Positions 8,294-19,025 of a stretch of 64,000 nt of DNA are shown here, one piece after another (position 1 is the first letter of the stretch; each line of letters opens with the position of its first letter). Source of the DNA: Ectobacillus funiculus (GTDB lineage Bacteria; Bacillota; Bacilli; Bacillales; Bacillaceae_G). The notes under the pieces are model-generated. The model did not search any database, was not told the DNA's origin, and was given only the letters and a program-made list of their open reading frames with translations. The position numbers and the translations under genes are program-made. The stretch covers positions 186,001 through 250,000 of the forward strand of contig NZ_SCFM01000007.1 of the NCBI RefSeq assembly GCF_004138295.1. The letters are read 5' to 3'.

Positions 8294-9412
8294 TTATTCT
8301 AAGAAATCCTTAAGACGTTTGCTGCGGCTAGGATGTCTTAATTTACGAAGTGCTTTTGCTTCAATTTGACGGATACGTTCTCGCGTAACACCAAATACTT
8401 TTCCTACTTCCTCTAGTGTGCGCGTACGCCCATCGTCTAATCCAAATCGAAGACGGAGCACATTTTCTTCCCGGTCTGTTAATGTATCAAGCACATCCTC
8501 AAGCTGCTCTTTTAGCAATTCGTATGCAGCATGATCAGCCGGTGAAGTAGCTTCTTGGTCTTCAATAAAATCACCTAAATGCGAATCATCTTCTTCGCCA
8601 ATCGGTGTTTCTAATGAAACAGGTTCTTGTGCAATCTTTAAGATTTCGCGTACCTTTTCTGGTGCTAGATCCATCTCTTCACCAATCTCTTCTGGACTTG
8701 GCTCACGACCTAGATCTTGGAGTAATTGGCGTTGCACACGAATAAGCTTGTTAATCGTCTCAACCATATGCACAGGAATACGAATGGTTCTCGCTTGGTC
8801 TGCGATCGCACGTGTAATCGCTTGGCGAATCCACCATGTTGCATACGTACTGAACTTATAACCTTTGCGGTAATCAAACTTTTCGACCGCTTTAATTAAT
8901 CCCATATTCCCTTCTTGAATTAAATCAAGAAACAGCATGCCGCGACCTACATAACGCTTTGCAATACTAACAACGAGACGTAAGTTTGCTTCAGCAAGAC
9001 GGCGCTTTGCTTCTTCATCGCCCTCTTCAATACGTCTTGCCAATTGGATTTCATCTTCAGCGGAAAGCAAATCGACACGCCCGATTTCCTTTAAGTACAT
9101 CCGAACCGGATCATTGATCTTCACGCCTGGAGGAACGCTTAAATCATTTAAATCGAATTCTTCTTCTTTTTCTAATTGATGAACATTTGGGTCTTCTTCA
9201 GCATCACCTATGAGTTCAATGCCTTGTTCCCCCAAGTATTCATAGTATTCATCCATTTGATCAGATTCGATTTCGAATCCGTTCATGCGTTCTGCAATCT
9301 CCTCGTATGTAAGAACGCCGCGTTTCTTGCCGAGCTCTGTAAGCTGTTCCTTTACCTGCTCGAAAGTCACATCAGTTTCCATTTCTTTAGAACGAGCTGA
9401 TTTGTCAGCCAT
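8294..9412 (-). CDS. sigA: Primary sigma factor SigA (RpoD)
   Basis: Housekeeping sigma-70 factor directing RNA polymerase to TTGACA/TATAAT promoters. 372 aa, the usual Bacillus length. Regions visible: 1.1 acidic N-terminus; 1.2 [16 protein letters not shown]; 2.1-2.4 [33 protein letters not shown]; region 3 [11 protein letters not shown]; 4.2 helix-turn-helix [20 protein letters not shown]. The ATG at 9412 follows AAGGAGGGG. Distal gene of the dnaG-sigA operon; 59 nt separate it from dnaG. Confidence 0.98.
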   Translation of the reverse strand: MADKSARSKEMETDVTFEQVKEQLTELGKKRGVLTYEEIAERMNGFEIESDQMDEYYEYLGEQGIELIGDAEEDPNVHQLEKEEEFDLNDLSVPPGVKINDPVRMYLKEIGRVDLLSAEDEIQLARRIEEGDEEAKRRLAEANLRLVVSIAKRYVGRGMLFLDLIQEGNMGLIKAVEKFDYRKGYKFSTYATWWIRQAITRAIADQARTIRIPVHMVETINKLIRVQRQLLQDLGREPSPEEIGEEMDLAPEKVREILKIAQEPVSLETPIGEEDDSHLGDFIEDQEATSPADHAAYELLKEQLEDVLDTLTDREENVLRLRFGLDDGRTRTLEEVGKVFGVTRERIRQIEAKALRKLRHPSRSKRLKDFLE

Positions 9413-9471
9413 TTGTTCCCCTCCTTACGCGAGATACAAATAAAAATTATAACTTGTTATAATAGAAAAAG

Positions 9472-11271
9472 CTATTGTTTTGCTTTTCGCTTATTAATGA
9501 TATGCTCTTGTGCGAACCTGGCTGCTGCTAAAGGATCTGTTCGTTCTAGGTTTCGCAGTTCAAAAACACGGTTCATTTGTTCTATCCTTTGCTTGTGCTT
9601 ATAGAGAGAATCGAGATTCCCTTGAAGCAGCTCTTCGGAATACTCCGTATTAATCATTTCGTCTGTTGCGAGTTCTGCTACAATGTTTTTTAACGGCTCG
9701 TTCGAAAGCCAATTGAGAAAGTGACTGATGTCAGGTTCGCATCCTTTTTCATAATATGCATACAGTTCATATAAAATCCCTTTATGTTCCTCTGTATGAA
9801 AATATTCAATAAACGGTTGGACACGCTGAGTCACTTCTTCGCTTTGCAGCATATGGTAAATCAACTCTCGCTCAGCTCTTTCATAACCAGCAAACCTCGG
9901 CTTCGCCTTTACCGGCTGTGCGGCTTGCGCGATGGTATGGCGCTCCTTTTTTTGCTGCACTTGCTGCAGTTGGCGCAATTCATTTCGCAAGTCCTCAATA
10001 TGGTATGGAAACTCTTTTGCAAGCAACTGTAAATAGGGCTGTGCTTGTACAAAAGTCGTTAACCTTCCAAGCTCTCGAACTGCGGCCTGTACATATTCTC
10101 CTTGCTCCTGCGGATCCTGCAAATTTCGTCCGAAGCGGAGATGCTGAAGCTTAAAGTCAATAAAGCTACCACTGTTCTCCACAAGATTCTGAAATGCAGC
10201 CTCACCGTGTGTTCGTACATATTCATCTGGATCAAGCTTGTCTGGAAGCATAACTACTCTTACTTGGCTACCAATGTTCAGCAAAACACGGCCGGCCTTT
10301 TCAGTTGCCTCTTGTCCAGCTTTATCTCCATCATAGCAAAGAACTACAGTTTCTGTATTACGGCGAAGAATCTTAGCCTGCTCTTCTGTTAATGCGGTTC
10401 CCATTGTCGCAACTGACTCCTCAAAGCCGCTGCGAATGGCAGCTAATACATCAGCATATCCTTCAAACAACAGCACTCGCTGCTGTTTCCGGATCGATGG
10501 ACGCGCATAATGAAAATTGTAAAGCAGCTTGCTTTTTTGAAAAACAGGAGTTTCTGGACTATTCAAATATTTTGGATTATCTTGTCCGATTGCTCTTCCG
10601 CTAAACGCAACAGTCTTGCCTTGCATGTTCTGAATCGGGAACATGATGCGATTACGAAAGCGGTCATAATAGGAGCCGTCCTGTTCACTTTGTACGACAA
10701 GGCCGGCCTGTTCCATAAGAGGAAGTGAAAAGCCTCTTTTTTGCAGCACTTTAGCAGCATGATCTCGAGAAGAACTCGCATATCCGATTTCAAACCGAAG
10801 CATAATCTCTCTCGAAATCCCCCTGTCAAGCAAGTATTGAAAGGCTTCATTTCCTTCCCTTGTATTCACAAGAAGATGATGATAATATTTTTTGAGCAGT
10901 TCATGCGCTTCTACCATGCTGGAGGTGTAATCGGCTTGCGGCTGTTCTACCATACTGTCTTGTTCAGAAATATATTGTGTTACATCTACACCCGTTTTTT
11001 CTCCTAGCTTTTTCACTGCTTCTGTAAACGAAATACCATCCATCTTCATGAGAAATGATAAAGAATTTCCTCCTTCGCCACAGCCGAAACAGTGAAAAAT
11101 TTGTTTATCAGCTGAGACGGAAAAAGAAGGTGTGCTTTCTCCATGAAAAGGACATAATCCAAAATAATTTCGTCCTTGCTTTCTTAATTGAACATATTCG
11201 CCTATAACGTCTACAATATCAACGGAACGACGAACTTGCTCTATTACTTCTTCAGGAATTCGGTTCGTCAT
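9472..11271 (-). CDS. dnaG: DNA primase DnaG
   Basis: Synthesises RNA primers at the replication fork and partners with the replicative helicase. 599 aa from the ATG at 11271, with GGAG upstream; an ATG 3 codons earlier is too close to that site. N-terminal zinc-ribbon [11 protein letters not shown] ... FHCFGCG (about residues 40-64), RNA polymerase core, TOPRIM motifs EGYADVLAA and YDGDKAG (about residues 265-315), C-terminal helicase-binding region. Cotranscribed with sigA. Confidence 0.97.
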   Translation of the reverse strand: MTNRIPEEVIEQVRRSVDIVDVIGEYVQLRKQGRNYFGLCPFHGESTPSFSVSADKQIFHCFGCGEGGNSLSFLMKMDGISFTEAVKKLGEKTGVDVTQYISEQDSMVEQPQADYTSSMVEAHELLKKYYHHLLVNTREGNEAFQYLLDRGISREIMLRFEIGYASSSRDHAAKVLQKRGFSLPLMEQAGLVVQSEQDGSYYDRFRNRIMFPIQNMQGKTVAFSGRAIGQDNPKYLNSPETPVFQKSKLLYNFHYARPSIRKQQRVLLFEGYADVLAAIRSGFEESVATMGTALTEEQAKILRRNTETVVLCYDGDKAGQEATEKAGRVLLNIGSQVRVVMLPDKLDPDEYVRTHGEAAFQNLVENSGSFIDFKLQHLRFGRNLQDPQEQGEYVQAAVRELGRLTTFVQAQPYLQLLAKEFPYHIEDLRNELRQLQQVQQKKERHTIAQAAQPVKAKPRFAGYERAERELIYHMLQSEEVTQRVQPFIEYFHTEEHKGILYELYAYYEKGCEPDISHFLNWLSNEPLKNIVAELATDEMINTEYSEELLQGNLDSLYKHKQRIEQMNRVFELRNLERTDPLAAARFAQEHIINKRKAKQ

Positions 11272-11310
11272 AAGCTCCATCTCCGTATTGTATGTTGTAT
11301 TCGATACAAA

Positions 11311-11769
11311 TTAGTGAATTCCTTCATGATTCGACAATATTTTTTGTAAACTTTGTTGAAATTTCTTTTTGTCTTCTTTGGAAAATGCTTTTGGGCCTTT
11401 TAAAAAGGTTCCTTCTCTGCGCAATTTTGCAGATACATATCGGTTATATAAAATTGTATCCATCTGCTCATCCGTGATGATTGTTCCTCTTGGAGACAGA
11501 ACATGTACACCTTTCTTCACGAGCAGGGATGCCAAACCCATATCCTGCGTTACGACAAGATCTCCTAGCTTCGCATGCTTGTAAATATGAAAGTCTGCTT
11601 CATCTTGAACAGAATCAACTTACATCCATGTTCCTCCGCCAAAGTTTGTTTGGTGGGCGTAAGATGCCACAAAGTAAATGGGAACATGAAATGCCTGACA
11701 GACTTGCACAATTTCCTCCTTAACGGGGCATGCATCCGCATCAACAAAAATCTTGCTGATTTTTGGCAT
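11311..11769 (-). pseudogene. yqxD: yqxD (YaiI/UPF0178) with in-frame stop
   Basis: The conceptual reading from the ATG at 11769 ([20 protein letters not shown]) through to 11311 is a full-length DUF188/YaiI protein (152 codons), with conserved [17 protein letters not shown] and LVVTQDMGLASLL. Codon 50 (11620-11622) is TAA where a sense codon is expected, right after TWM. The reading frame is otherwise intact on both sides, so this is a single nonsense change: a young pseudogene or a sequencing error. An ATG at 11541 could restart only the last half. Sits just upstream of dnaG as in B. subtilis. Confidence 0.85.
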
Positions 11770-12137
11770 ATTTCTCTATTCTACATCCCTTCTTTGAATC
11801 CTTCCACAATCCATGTTTTCTTGTCTAGATTTTTGCTCAACTTCTTTAAAAAGATGCTTACATCATTCTACCCATAGTTTATTCGGAAAAAACAAAGTCT
11901 AAACGTAAAATATATTGTTTTTATCACAATTTTTTATTATAATACATTTCCCTCAATTTCGCTATAACCCTTTTTATTTTCCTTAAAATATTTTTATTAA
12001 CCGAGAAACTTTTTTATTTTCTACTACCATCATTCCCATATTTGGGATTCGTTATGGCATCTTTATATTCCCACATCCAAAAACATCTCATTTTTTAGAA
12101 GATTTCATGCGCTAATCATTGCAAAACCTCAACAATA

Positions 12138-12165
12138 TGACATTTGTCACCTGACATTCATGACA
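12138..12165. promoter_or_regulatory. Candidate operator repeats upstream of ABC remnant
   Basis: Two direct copies of a palindrome-like motif, TGACATTTGTCA and TGACATTCATGA, 14 bp centre to centre, 70-95 bp before the ABC ATPase start. A response regulator site is plausible because a NarL-type regulator remnant lies in the same cluster. The rest of the gap 11770-12137 is very AT-rich and shows no gene. Confidence 0.4.
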
Positions 12166-12232
12166 TCCCTTACTAAAATTCACCAGCTTTGGATCATACA
12201 ATGAAATCAAGAAAACCGGAGGTGATTTATAC

Positions 12233-13135
12233 ATGAACAAAGTTGTGAGCTTAAAAAATGTAACAAAGTCCTTTCAAAATAAAAAAGCCGTTAATGACGT
12301 CTCTTTTTCCATTAAAAAAGGAGAGGTAGTCGCGATTCTTGGTCCAAACGGAGCGGGAAAAATGACAACAATCTCAATGATTTTAGGACTCCTTACCCCA
12401 ACAGCAGGTGAAATAAAGCTGTTCAATCACCAGCCTCGTGAAAAACAAGTGCGAGAGAAAATCGGTGTGATGCTGCAGGAAGTCAGCGTAATGCCTGGAC
12501 TCATGGTACGAGAAATTCTTGAATTGATCCGAAGCTATTATCCCAATCCGCTATCGCTTCAGGAATTAGTGACCTTAACAGGACTCACAGAGAATGATTT
12601 AAAGACGATGGCTGAAAAATTATCTGGCGGACAGAAGCGACGACTGAGCTTCGCCTTAGCGCTTGCAGGGAATCCGGAGTTAATTATTTTTGATGAACCG
12701 ACTGTCGGGATGGATATTACATCAAGAAATCGCTTTTGGCATACGGTCAAGGTACTTGCAGAGCAAGGAAAAACCATTATTTTCTCAACCCATTATCTGC
12801 AAGAAGCCGATGATGCGGCAGAGCGAATCTTACTTTTTAAAGATGGCGTAATTGTCGCTGATGGAACGCCTGAACAAATCAAATCGAGGATTTCGAAGCA
12901 GTCTGTCTCCTTTAAGGTCGATCCTGAAGTATCACTTGAAAATTTGTATCTCCATCCAGAAATCAATGATATCTTTCGGAAAAATGATCGTGTTTACATC
13001 CAAACCAATAATACAGATAAGGTACTGGAATTGCTGTTCCAAGAAAAAATTGGTACACGTGAGATTCAAATTGAAGGCGGTAAGCTAGAAGAGGCATTTA
13101 AGCAGCTGACGAGCGGACATAAGGAGGTCATATAA
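12233..13135 (+). CDS. ABC transporter ATP-binding protein, altered Walker A
   Basis: 300-aa ABC-2 type ATPase (drug/antibiotic exporter class). Order: Walker [11 protein letters not shown] (about residue 41), Q-loop [11 protein letters not shown], signature [14 protein letters not shown], Walker [14 protein letters not shown]-loop [11 protein letters not shown], then a DUF4162-like C-terminus. The residue after the Walker A lysine is Met instead of Thr/Ser, which normally coordinates Mg2+, so activity is doubtful. RBS CGGAGGTG precedes the ATG. The partner permease is truncated directly downstream, which supports an operon in decay. Inserted between yqxD and ppsR relative to B. subtilis. Confidence 0.85.
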   Translation: MNKVVSLKNVTKSFQNKKAVNDVSFSIKKGEVVAILGPNGAGKMTTISMILGLLTPTAGEIKLFNHQPREKQVREKIGVMLQEVSVMPGLMVREILELIRSYYPNPLSLQELVTLTGLTENDLKTMAEKLSGGQKRRLSFALALAGNPELIIFDEPTVGMDITSRNRFWHTVKVLAEQGKTIIFSTHYLQEADDAAERILLFKDGVIVADGTPEQIKSRISKQSVSFKVDPEVSLENLYLHPEINDIFRKNDRVYIQTNNTDKVLELLFQEKIGTREIQIEGGKLEEAFKQLTSGHKEVI

Positions 13136-13136
13136 G

Positions 13137-13417
13137 ATGAACACATTAAAATTGCAATGCAGGGCAGAAATTATCAAAGTGCTCCGAAATCGTTACTATG
13201 TCTTTTGGTCACTGTTAATGCCGATAATCTTTTACTATATTTTTACCAATGTGGTGAATACGAATGTCGAGGATCAGGCTCAGTGGCAGGCGCATTATTT
13301 AATGTCGATGACAACATTTAGTGTGATGGGCTCGGCGATTATGACACATGGGATTCGGATGGTTCAGGAACGTGCCCAGGGCTGGTCAACATTTATAAGA
13401 ATCACGCCGCTCCAAGC
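13137..13417 (+). pseudogene. ABC-2 permease, truncated N-terminal fragment
   Basis: Starts at ATG 13137, two bases after the ATPase stop region (GGAGGTC upstream). Encodes the first about 93 residues of an ABC-2 permease: an amphipathic N-terminus, one membrane helix (YVFWSLLMPIIFYYIFTNV), and MVQERAQGWSTFIRITPL, the conserved segment before helix 2. Sequence similarity to a permease ends around 13410-13417, where response-regulator sequence begins. The remaining five helices are missing. Confidence 0.75.
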
Positions 13418-13792
13418 AAGGTGATTATTTTAACTACCTTCGCCCGACCTGGTTATTTTGAACGGGCATTAAAAATCGGTGTCCATGGTTACCTCCTCAA
13501 GGATGGAGAGATTGACGAGCTGGCAGATGCGATTCGCAAGGTGATGACGGGAAAAAGGGTGTTCAGTCCCGAGCTAACCTTCGAAGTGATCCGCGAAGAA
13601 AATCCACTCACACCAAGAGAGCAAGAAATCTTGCGAGCAGCAGCCTTTGGAAAAACGACCAAAGAAATCACTGCTGAACTTTATTTATCCTCCGGCACTG
13701 TCCGCAACTACATCTCAGAAATCCTCCGCAAGCTTGACGCCAAAAACTGAATAGAAGCCGTCAGTATCGCTGAGAAAAAAGGCTGGATTTAA
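13411..13792 (+). pseudogene. NarL/LuxR response regulator, 5'-deleted, with late stop
   Basis: Reading SKVIILTTFARPGYFERAL (second half of a receiver domain, without its phosphorylation site) continues into a LuxR-type helix-turn-helix: LTPREQEILRAAAFGKTTKE, LYLSSGTVRNYISEILRKL. A TGA at 13748-13750 interrupts LDAKN-IEAVSIAEKKGWI, where homologues have arginine (CGA to TGA), and the frame then runs to TAA at 13790-13792. The receiver N-terminus and the expected histidine kinase gene are gone, having been removed together with most of the permease. Confidence 0.78.
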
Positions 13793-13804
13793 TTGATGTG
13801 GTTC

Positions 13805-13855
13805 CCCTTTGGACAAATCACTCTTGTGAACATTTAGAGCGATTTGTCCAAAGGG
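13805..13855. other. 15-bp inverted repeat after the remnant operon
   Basis: CCCTTTGGACAAATC and GATTTGTCCAAAGGG pair perfectly across a 21-nt loop. No clean T tract follows, so it may be a decayed terminator or operator. Confidence 0.6.
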
Positions 13856-13892
13856 AATAGACAGCTTGTTATTTCTTTTTCACCAATGCGTT

Positions 13893-14702
13893 CTATAGAC
13901 TACGTTGATTTTGATATATATTTAAAATTACATTTGCCGATTCTTCAATTGCCTTATTAGATACATCAATTACCTTGCAGCCGATTCTATCAACGATTGC
14001 TTCGAAATGACGCAGCTCCTCTTTAATTCGCTCAATATTCGCATAGGTTGCTCCATCGCTTAAGCCCAATGTTTTTAAACGCTCTTTGCGAATATCATTT
14101 AGCTTTTCCGGATCGATTTTCAACCCAAAGCATTTTTCTTTCGGTACACGATACAGCTCCTCTGGAGGATCTACCTCGGGAACAAGCGGCACATTTGCTA
14201 CCTTTAATCGTTTATGGGCCAAGTATTGAGACAATGGTGTTTTAGATGTACGCGATACACCAATCAGTACGATATCCGCTTTTAAAATACCACGCGGATC
14301 GCGGCCATCATCATATTTCACCGCAAATTCAATCGCTTCAATCTTTTTAAAATATTCCTCATCCAAAAGACGAACGAGACCCGGCTCGTAACGAGGCGTT
14401 GCCCCAGTCTGAGACTGAATTTGTTCAATTAGAGGGCCGATAATATCATATACTTGAACGCCCTCTCTAGCTGCCTCTTCCACTAAATAACTTCTCATCC
14501 ACGGTTTCACTAGTGTAAAGCAAATCATCGCTTGGTTGCTTTTGGCGATCGAAATTACCTCTTTTAAAGTTCCTGTGTCCTCTACATACGGCACACGGCG
14601 AATATCCGGTACAAAAAGAAATTGCCCCATCGCAGCTCGAACAACTAACTCTGCTGTTTCGCCTACGGAATCCGAGACAACGTAGACTATTTGACTATTC
14701 AT
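13893..14702 (-). CDS. ppsR: Pyruvate, phosphate dikinase regulatory protein
   Basis: DUF299/PSRP family: a bifunctional ADP-dependent kinase and Pi-dependent phosphorylase that switches PPDK or PEP synthase. 269 aa. Starts [19 protein letters not shown]; the phosphate-binding loop is [11 protein letters not shown] (about residue 149-159); conserved [11 protein letters not shown] and [10 protein letters not shown] are present. It is the yqfL equivalent, next to ccpN as in B. subtilis. Confidence 0.93.
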   Translation of the reverse strand: MNSQIVYVVSDSVGETAELVVRAAMGQFLFVPDIRRVPYVEDTGTLKEVISIAKSNQAMICFTLVKPWMRSYLVEEAAREGVQVYDIIGPLIEQIQSQTGATPRYEPGLVRLLDEEYFKKIEAIEFAVKYDDGRDPRGILKADIVLIGVSRTSKTPLSQYLAHKRLKVANVPLVPEVDPPEELYRVPKEKCFGLKIDPEKLNDIRKERLKTLGLSDGATYANIERIKEELRHFEAIVDRIGCKVIDVSNKAIEESANVILNIYQNQRSL

Positions 14703-14728
14703 CCCATTCCCTCACTTCTGATATACTA

Positions 14729-15367
14729 TTACAACAATTCATTATTTACTAAGTCGACAAATGCTCGTGAGATTGTTGTTTTTGTAATGCGTCCTATGAC
14801 CTCAATACCCTTCTCCGATTCCTTCACGACTGGCATCGCGTCAATTTGCCTTTCAATGAGCTTTTTAGCAACCTCATAGAGGCTATCTTCTCTTCGGCAC
14901 GTTGTAATATTAGGCATCCTTGTCATAATGATATTAACAGGTACAGCAGTTAATTCTTGTTTGCCCAGACTCGCACGAAGTAAGTCCTTCCTCGATAAAA
15001 CACCGATAAGCAGTGCATCATGGTCGATTACAAATAAAGTGCCAACATCCTCTAGAAACATTGTGCAAATCGCATCATATACAGATACGTTTTTATCCAC
15101 TACAACTGGCAGGGATTGATACTCTTTTACCACCAGCTTCTTAACTGCTTCTGAAAGCAGTTGTCCCCCTGTTTTCCCAGTGTAAAAATATCCGACACGC
15201 GGACGAGCATCCAGATAGCCAGCCATTGTCAAAATAGCCAAATCAGGCCGAAGCGTTGCTCTCGTTAAGTTTAGCTGATCCGCAATTGCCTCCCCTGTGA
15301 TAGGACCGTTATCCTTCACAATTTGGATGATCTGTTCTTGTCTTTTATTTAGTTCTATGGTAATCAC
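14729..15367 (-). CDS. ccpN: Transcriptional repressor CcpN (HTH plus CBS pair)
   Basis: Represses gluconeogenic genes (gapB, pckA) during growth on sugar in B. subtilis. N-terminal winged helix TGEAIADQLNLTRATLRPDLA (about residues 22-42), then two CBS domains: VYDAICTMFLEDVGTLFVID and SLYEVAKKLIERQIDAMPVV, which bind nucleotides. The start is uncertain: the GTG at 15367 gives MITIELNKRQ, matching the short N-terminus of B. subtilis, but its RBS is very close; a GTG at 15379 with GGATG upstream would add four residues. Adjacent to ppsR, its partner in central carbon control. Confidence 0.9.
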   Translation of the reverse strand: MITIELNKRQEQIIQIVKDNGPITGEAIADQLNLTRATLRPDLAILTMAGYLDARPRVGYFYTGKTGGQLLSEAVKKLVVKEYQSLPVVVDKNVSVYDAICTMFLEDVGTLFVIDHDALLIGVLSRKDLLRASLGKQELTAVPVNIIMTRMPNITTCRREDSLYEVAKKLIERQIDAMPVVKESEKGIEVIGRITKTTISRAFVDLVNNELL

Positions 15368-15476
15368 CACCTTCGCCACGCAGCATCCGAAATAAAATTA
15401 TGTTGTCTTCTAAACATTATATACTAAATAGGGTGCCTGAAAAAGAACGCTATTTTGTAAAGGAGCATTTCTTTTT

Positions 15477-15596
15477 TTATACTGTAGGAAAGTATAAATT
15501 TCTAGCTAGAAGTGATTCGACGTAGTCAGAAATTTTAGGAATACAGTATAAGTAGGGCTGCGCCTCTGTTTGCGCCTAACAGCTCGTCCTTTACAG
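15477..15596 (-). repeat. Element A, copy 5 (reverse orientation)
   Basis: Read on the minus strand: CAGAGGCGCAGCCCTACTT, outer arms TTATACTGTA and TACAGTATAA perfectly paired, inner arms AAATTTCT and AGAAATTT. The 5' hairpin is degenerate. Between ccpN and recO. Confidence 0.82.
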
Positions 15597-15610
15597 CTTT
15601 CTGCAAATAC

Positions 15611-15645
15611 AAAAACAGAACCTATTTCCTATAGGCTCTGTTCTT
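15611..15645 (-). terminator. Intrinsic terminator of recO operon
   Basis: Stem AACAGAGCCTAT / ATAGGTTCTGTT on the minus strand with a T5 run, 3 nt beyond the recO stop. Confidence 0.85.
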
Positions 15646-15647
15646 AT

Positions 15648-16394
15648 CTATGTATGAAATTTGTCAAGCTGACTCAAAAATCGTCTCGATTTCAAATAAA
15701 TTCCACAGTATTCATCATAATATGCGTACAGGATGGTCTGAATTTGTTTTTTTGTTTCTTCTTTCACCGATACTTTTCCAAGACGAGCTAAATCAAAATG
15801 ATAAAATAAACGGAGAAGCTTGCCAACAGCCTCATTTACAGGAATACAATAAGGATCCTGCTTAGCATGAAGCTGACATAGAAATCCGCCCTCTCTTACA
15901 GAGAAGGCGGTAAGCTGTTCGTCTTGACCGCATATCGAACAAGCATCCCACTGTGGATAAAACCCAAGAACCGGAAGCATTTTTGTTTGATAAATGAGCG
16001 CTAAAATCTCTGGATCCACTCCCTCGTCCAGATAATGCAGCGTTTGATATAACAATTCAAACAAAAATGCATTTGGCTGCTTGTCCTCCGTTGCTTTATC
16101 TGTTAACTCTATTACAAAAGAAGCGTACGCTGTCACAATTAAATCCTCACGCAAATCCCTCATCGTAGAAAGAATTTCTCCTTGCTGTACTGTGCCGAGA
16201 CCAGAACCAATTTGAATGAGGAAATAGCCGTGTGTAAAAGGCTGCGAAATGGCCGCGAGCCTACTTTTTGGTTTTTTTGCTCCCCTTGCTACAACACCTA
16301 TTTTGCCAAGCTCCCGGGAGAAAATTGTGATAATTTTATTTGTTTCTCCATAGTCTGTGGTCCGAATAACAATTCCCTCAATTTTTTGAAACAT
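15648..16394 (-). CDS. recO: DNA repair protein RecO
   Basis: Recombination mediator that loads RecA on SSB-coated DNA with RecR. 248 aa from the ATG at 16394 (CGGAGGT upstream; the longer in-frame reading has no site). N-terminal OB fold ([20 protein letters not shown]), helical C-terminal part with the zinc-type CSICG motif (about residue 149) and FLCQLH. yqzL lies just upstream as in B. subtilis; glyQ/glyS, which separate ccpN and recO in B. subtilis, are absent here. Confidence 0.94.
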   Translation of the reverse strand: MFQKIEGIVIRTTDYGETNKIITIFSRELGKIGVVARGAKKPKSRLAAISQPFTHGYFLIQIGSGLGTVQQGEILSTMRDLREDLIVTAYASFVIELTDKATEDKQPNAFLFELLYQTLHYLDEGVDPEILALIYQTKMLPVLGFYPQWDACSICGQDEQLTAFSVREGGFLCQLHAKQDPYCIPVNEAVGKLLRLFYHFDLARLGKVSVKEETKKQIQTILYAYYDEYCGIYLKSRRFLSQLDKFHT

Positions 16395-16426
16395 GTTCGT
16401 TACCTCCGCGGGCCGAACAGCTAAGA

Positions 16427-16570
16427 TCAAGAAATCGAAGAATCGAGTTCTGCTAGCTCCTCATTTTGCTGGTTTGGTACCTCTTCCCCGTTACTCTCAA
16501 GCTCTTTTAGGAGAAGATATGTTTCAATGTTGCCCGTATTTGCAAAGACATTCCAGGTAAACTTCAACAT
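16427..16570 (-). CDS. yqzL: YqzL family small protein
   Basis: 47 aa ([20 protein letters not shown], then acidic ELDSSIS end). The ATG at 16570 follows GGAAGGTGGG. The [20 protein letters not shown] block is the conserved signature of YqzL, always located between era and recO in Bacillus. Function unknown. Confidence 0.88.
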   Translation of the reverse strand: MLKFTWNVFANTGNIETYLLLKELESNGEEVPNQQNEELAELDSSIS

Positions 16571-16689
16571 AAGAACCCACCTTCCTCAGTCAAACTAGCA
16601 TATGTTTCAATTTCTTGTTATTAAAATGACCTTAACTGTCCAATTTCATGTGAGAAAAATTTTTCTAATTTTGCTGCTTTCTCTACAGG

Positions 16690-16801
16690 TAAAGAAAACT
16701 CACCGATTGACGAAGGCAGAGGCATGGTTGCACGTATACTTTGTTCCTAAAATTTCCTGCTATGTTCAACTAACTTCTAGCTGGAAATGTATCTTTTAAG
16801 T
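16690..16801 (+). repeat. Element A, copy 6
   Basis: Starts TAAAGAAAACTCACCGATTG, lacks part of the GGCGAGCCC segment, and continues GGCAGAGGCATGGTTGCAC, CCTAAAATTTCCTGCTATG, CTAGCTGGAAATGTATC. Between yqzL and era. Confidence 0.8.
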
Positions 16802-16828
16802 GGAACAAGCTGCGGGAATGAAAGCTTT

Positions 16829-18152
<1,324 letters not shown>

Positions 18153-18187
18153 TTATGTGCTACACTGCGGTCCAATGCAGCTGTAAG

Positions 18188-18541
18188 CTACCACAAATAT
18201 GGAATAAAGATTACTAGCCCAATCACCACAGCAATACACGAGAAAACGAGTACGGCGCCAGCTGCAGCATCCTTTGCAATTTTAGCAAAAGGATGCCGCT
18301 CTGCTATTATCAAATCTACCGTCTTCTCAAGCGCTGTATTTACCATTTCTAAGGACCATACCCCACCTATCGTTAAAAGCAGCACGAGCCATTCCATTTT
18401 TGTTACTCGAACATAGGTCCCCATTAATAAAACAAGCACAGTAGCCGCTGCATGAATTTGCATATTCCGCTCTGAACGTAAGCAAAATGCAATTCCTAAA
18501 AACGCATATTGAAAGCTTTTTAGCAGCTTCCCCTTTTTCAT
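18188..18541 (-). CDS. dgkA: Undecaprenol kinase DgkA
   Basis: 117-aa membrane kinase with three helices. Signature ERNMQIHAAATVLVLLMG and the catalytic ALEKTVDLI and AKDAAAGAVL stretches with Glu and Asp ligands. In Gram-positives the substrate is mainly undecaprenol rather than diacylglycerol. Its ATG overlaps the ybeY stop by 4 nt. Confidence 0.93.
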   Translation of the reverse strand: MKKGKLLKSFQYAFLGIAFCLRSERNMQIHAAATVLVLLMGTYVRVTKMEWLVLLLTIGGVWSLEMVNTALEKTVDLIIAERHPFAKIAKDAAAGAVLVFSCIAVVIGLVIFIPYLW

Positions 18542-19008
18542 CTGTGCAGTCCGTATTCAGCTAAAATTTCCTTTTGCTTTGTGAACATAACAGCTTCATC
18601 CTCTTCTGTCATATGATCGTAGCCAAGCAAATGCAAAAAGCCATGTACAGCTAAAAAGCCAAGCTCTCTCATAAAGGAATGACCGTACTCCGCAGCCTGC
18701 TCTTTCGTTTTTGGGATGGAGATAATAATATCCCCGAGAATGCGCGGCATATCCTCGCCAACAATTTCATGCTCTCCTTCCCCTAGCTCCTCCATTGCAA
18801 AAGAAATTACGTCAGTTGGCTGATTCTTACCACGGTATTCATAATTTATTTCTTGAATGCGCGCATTATCCACAAATGTTATAGACATTTCCGCTTCTTC
18901 TTCAATTCCTTCCCGCTTTGCGGCAAAGTAAATTAACTGCTGCAGCGTTTCAAGGTGCTCTGCAGCGATTTCCTTTGTTTCATCAAAAAAGTCAATTGTC
19001 ACTCCCAT
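18538..19008 (-). CDS. ybeY: Endoribonuclease YbeY
   Basis: Zinc-dependent rRNA maturation and quality-control nuclease. 156 aa from the ATG at 19008 (AGGTGG upstream). Metal site HGFLHLLGYDH (H3 motif), preceded by TDVISFAM. Overlaps dgkA downstream, follows pgpH as yqfG follows yqfF. Confidence 0.94.
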   Translation of the reverse strand: MGVTIDFFDETKEIAAEHLETLQQLIYFAAKREGIEEEAEMSITFVDNARIQEINYEYRGKNQPTDVISFAMEELGEGEHEIVGEDMPRILGDIIISIPKTKEQAAEYGHSFMRELGFLAVHGFLHLLGYDHMTEEDEAVMFTKQKEILAEYGLHR

Positions 19009-19025
19009 ATATGCCACCTGCTATC

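Noticed and set aside
15380-15647. Loss of glyQ/glyS between ccpN and recO
   Set aside because: Some Bacillus lineages use a single-chain glycyl-tRNA synthetase encoded elsewhere, so this gap is probably ancestral rather than a deletion.
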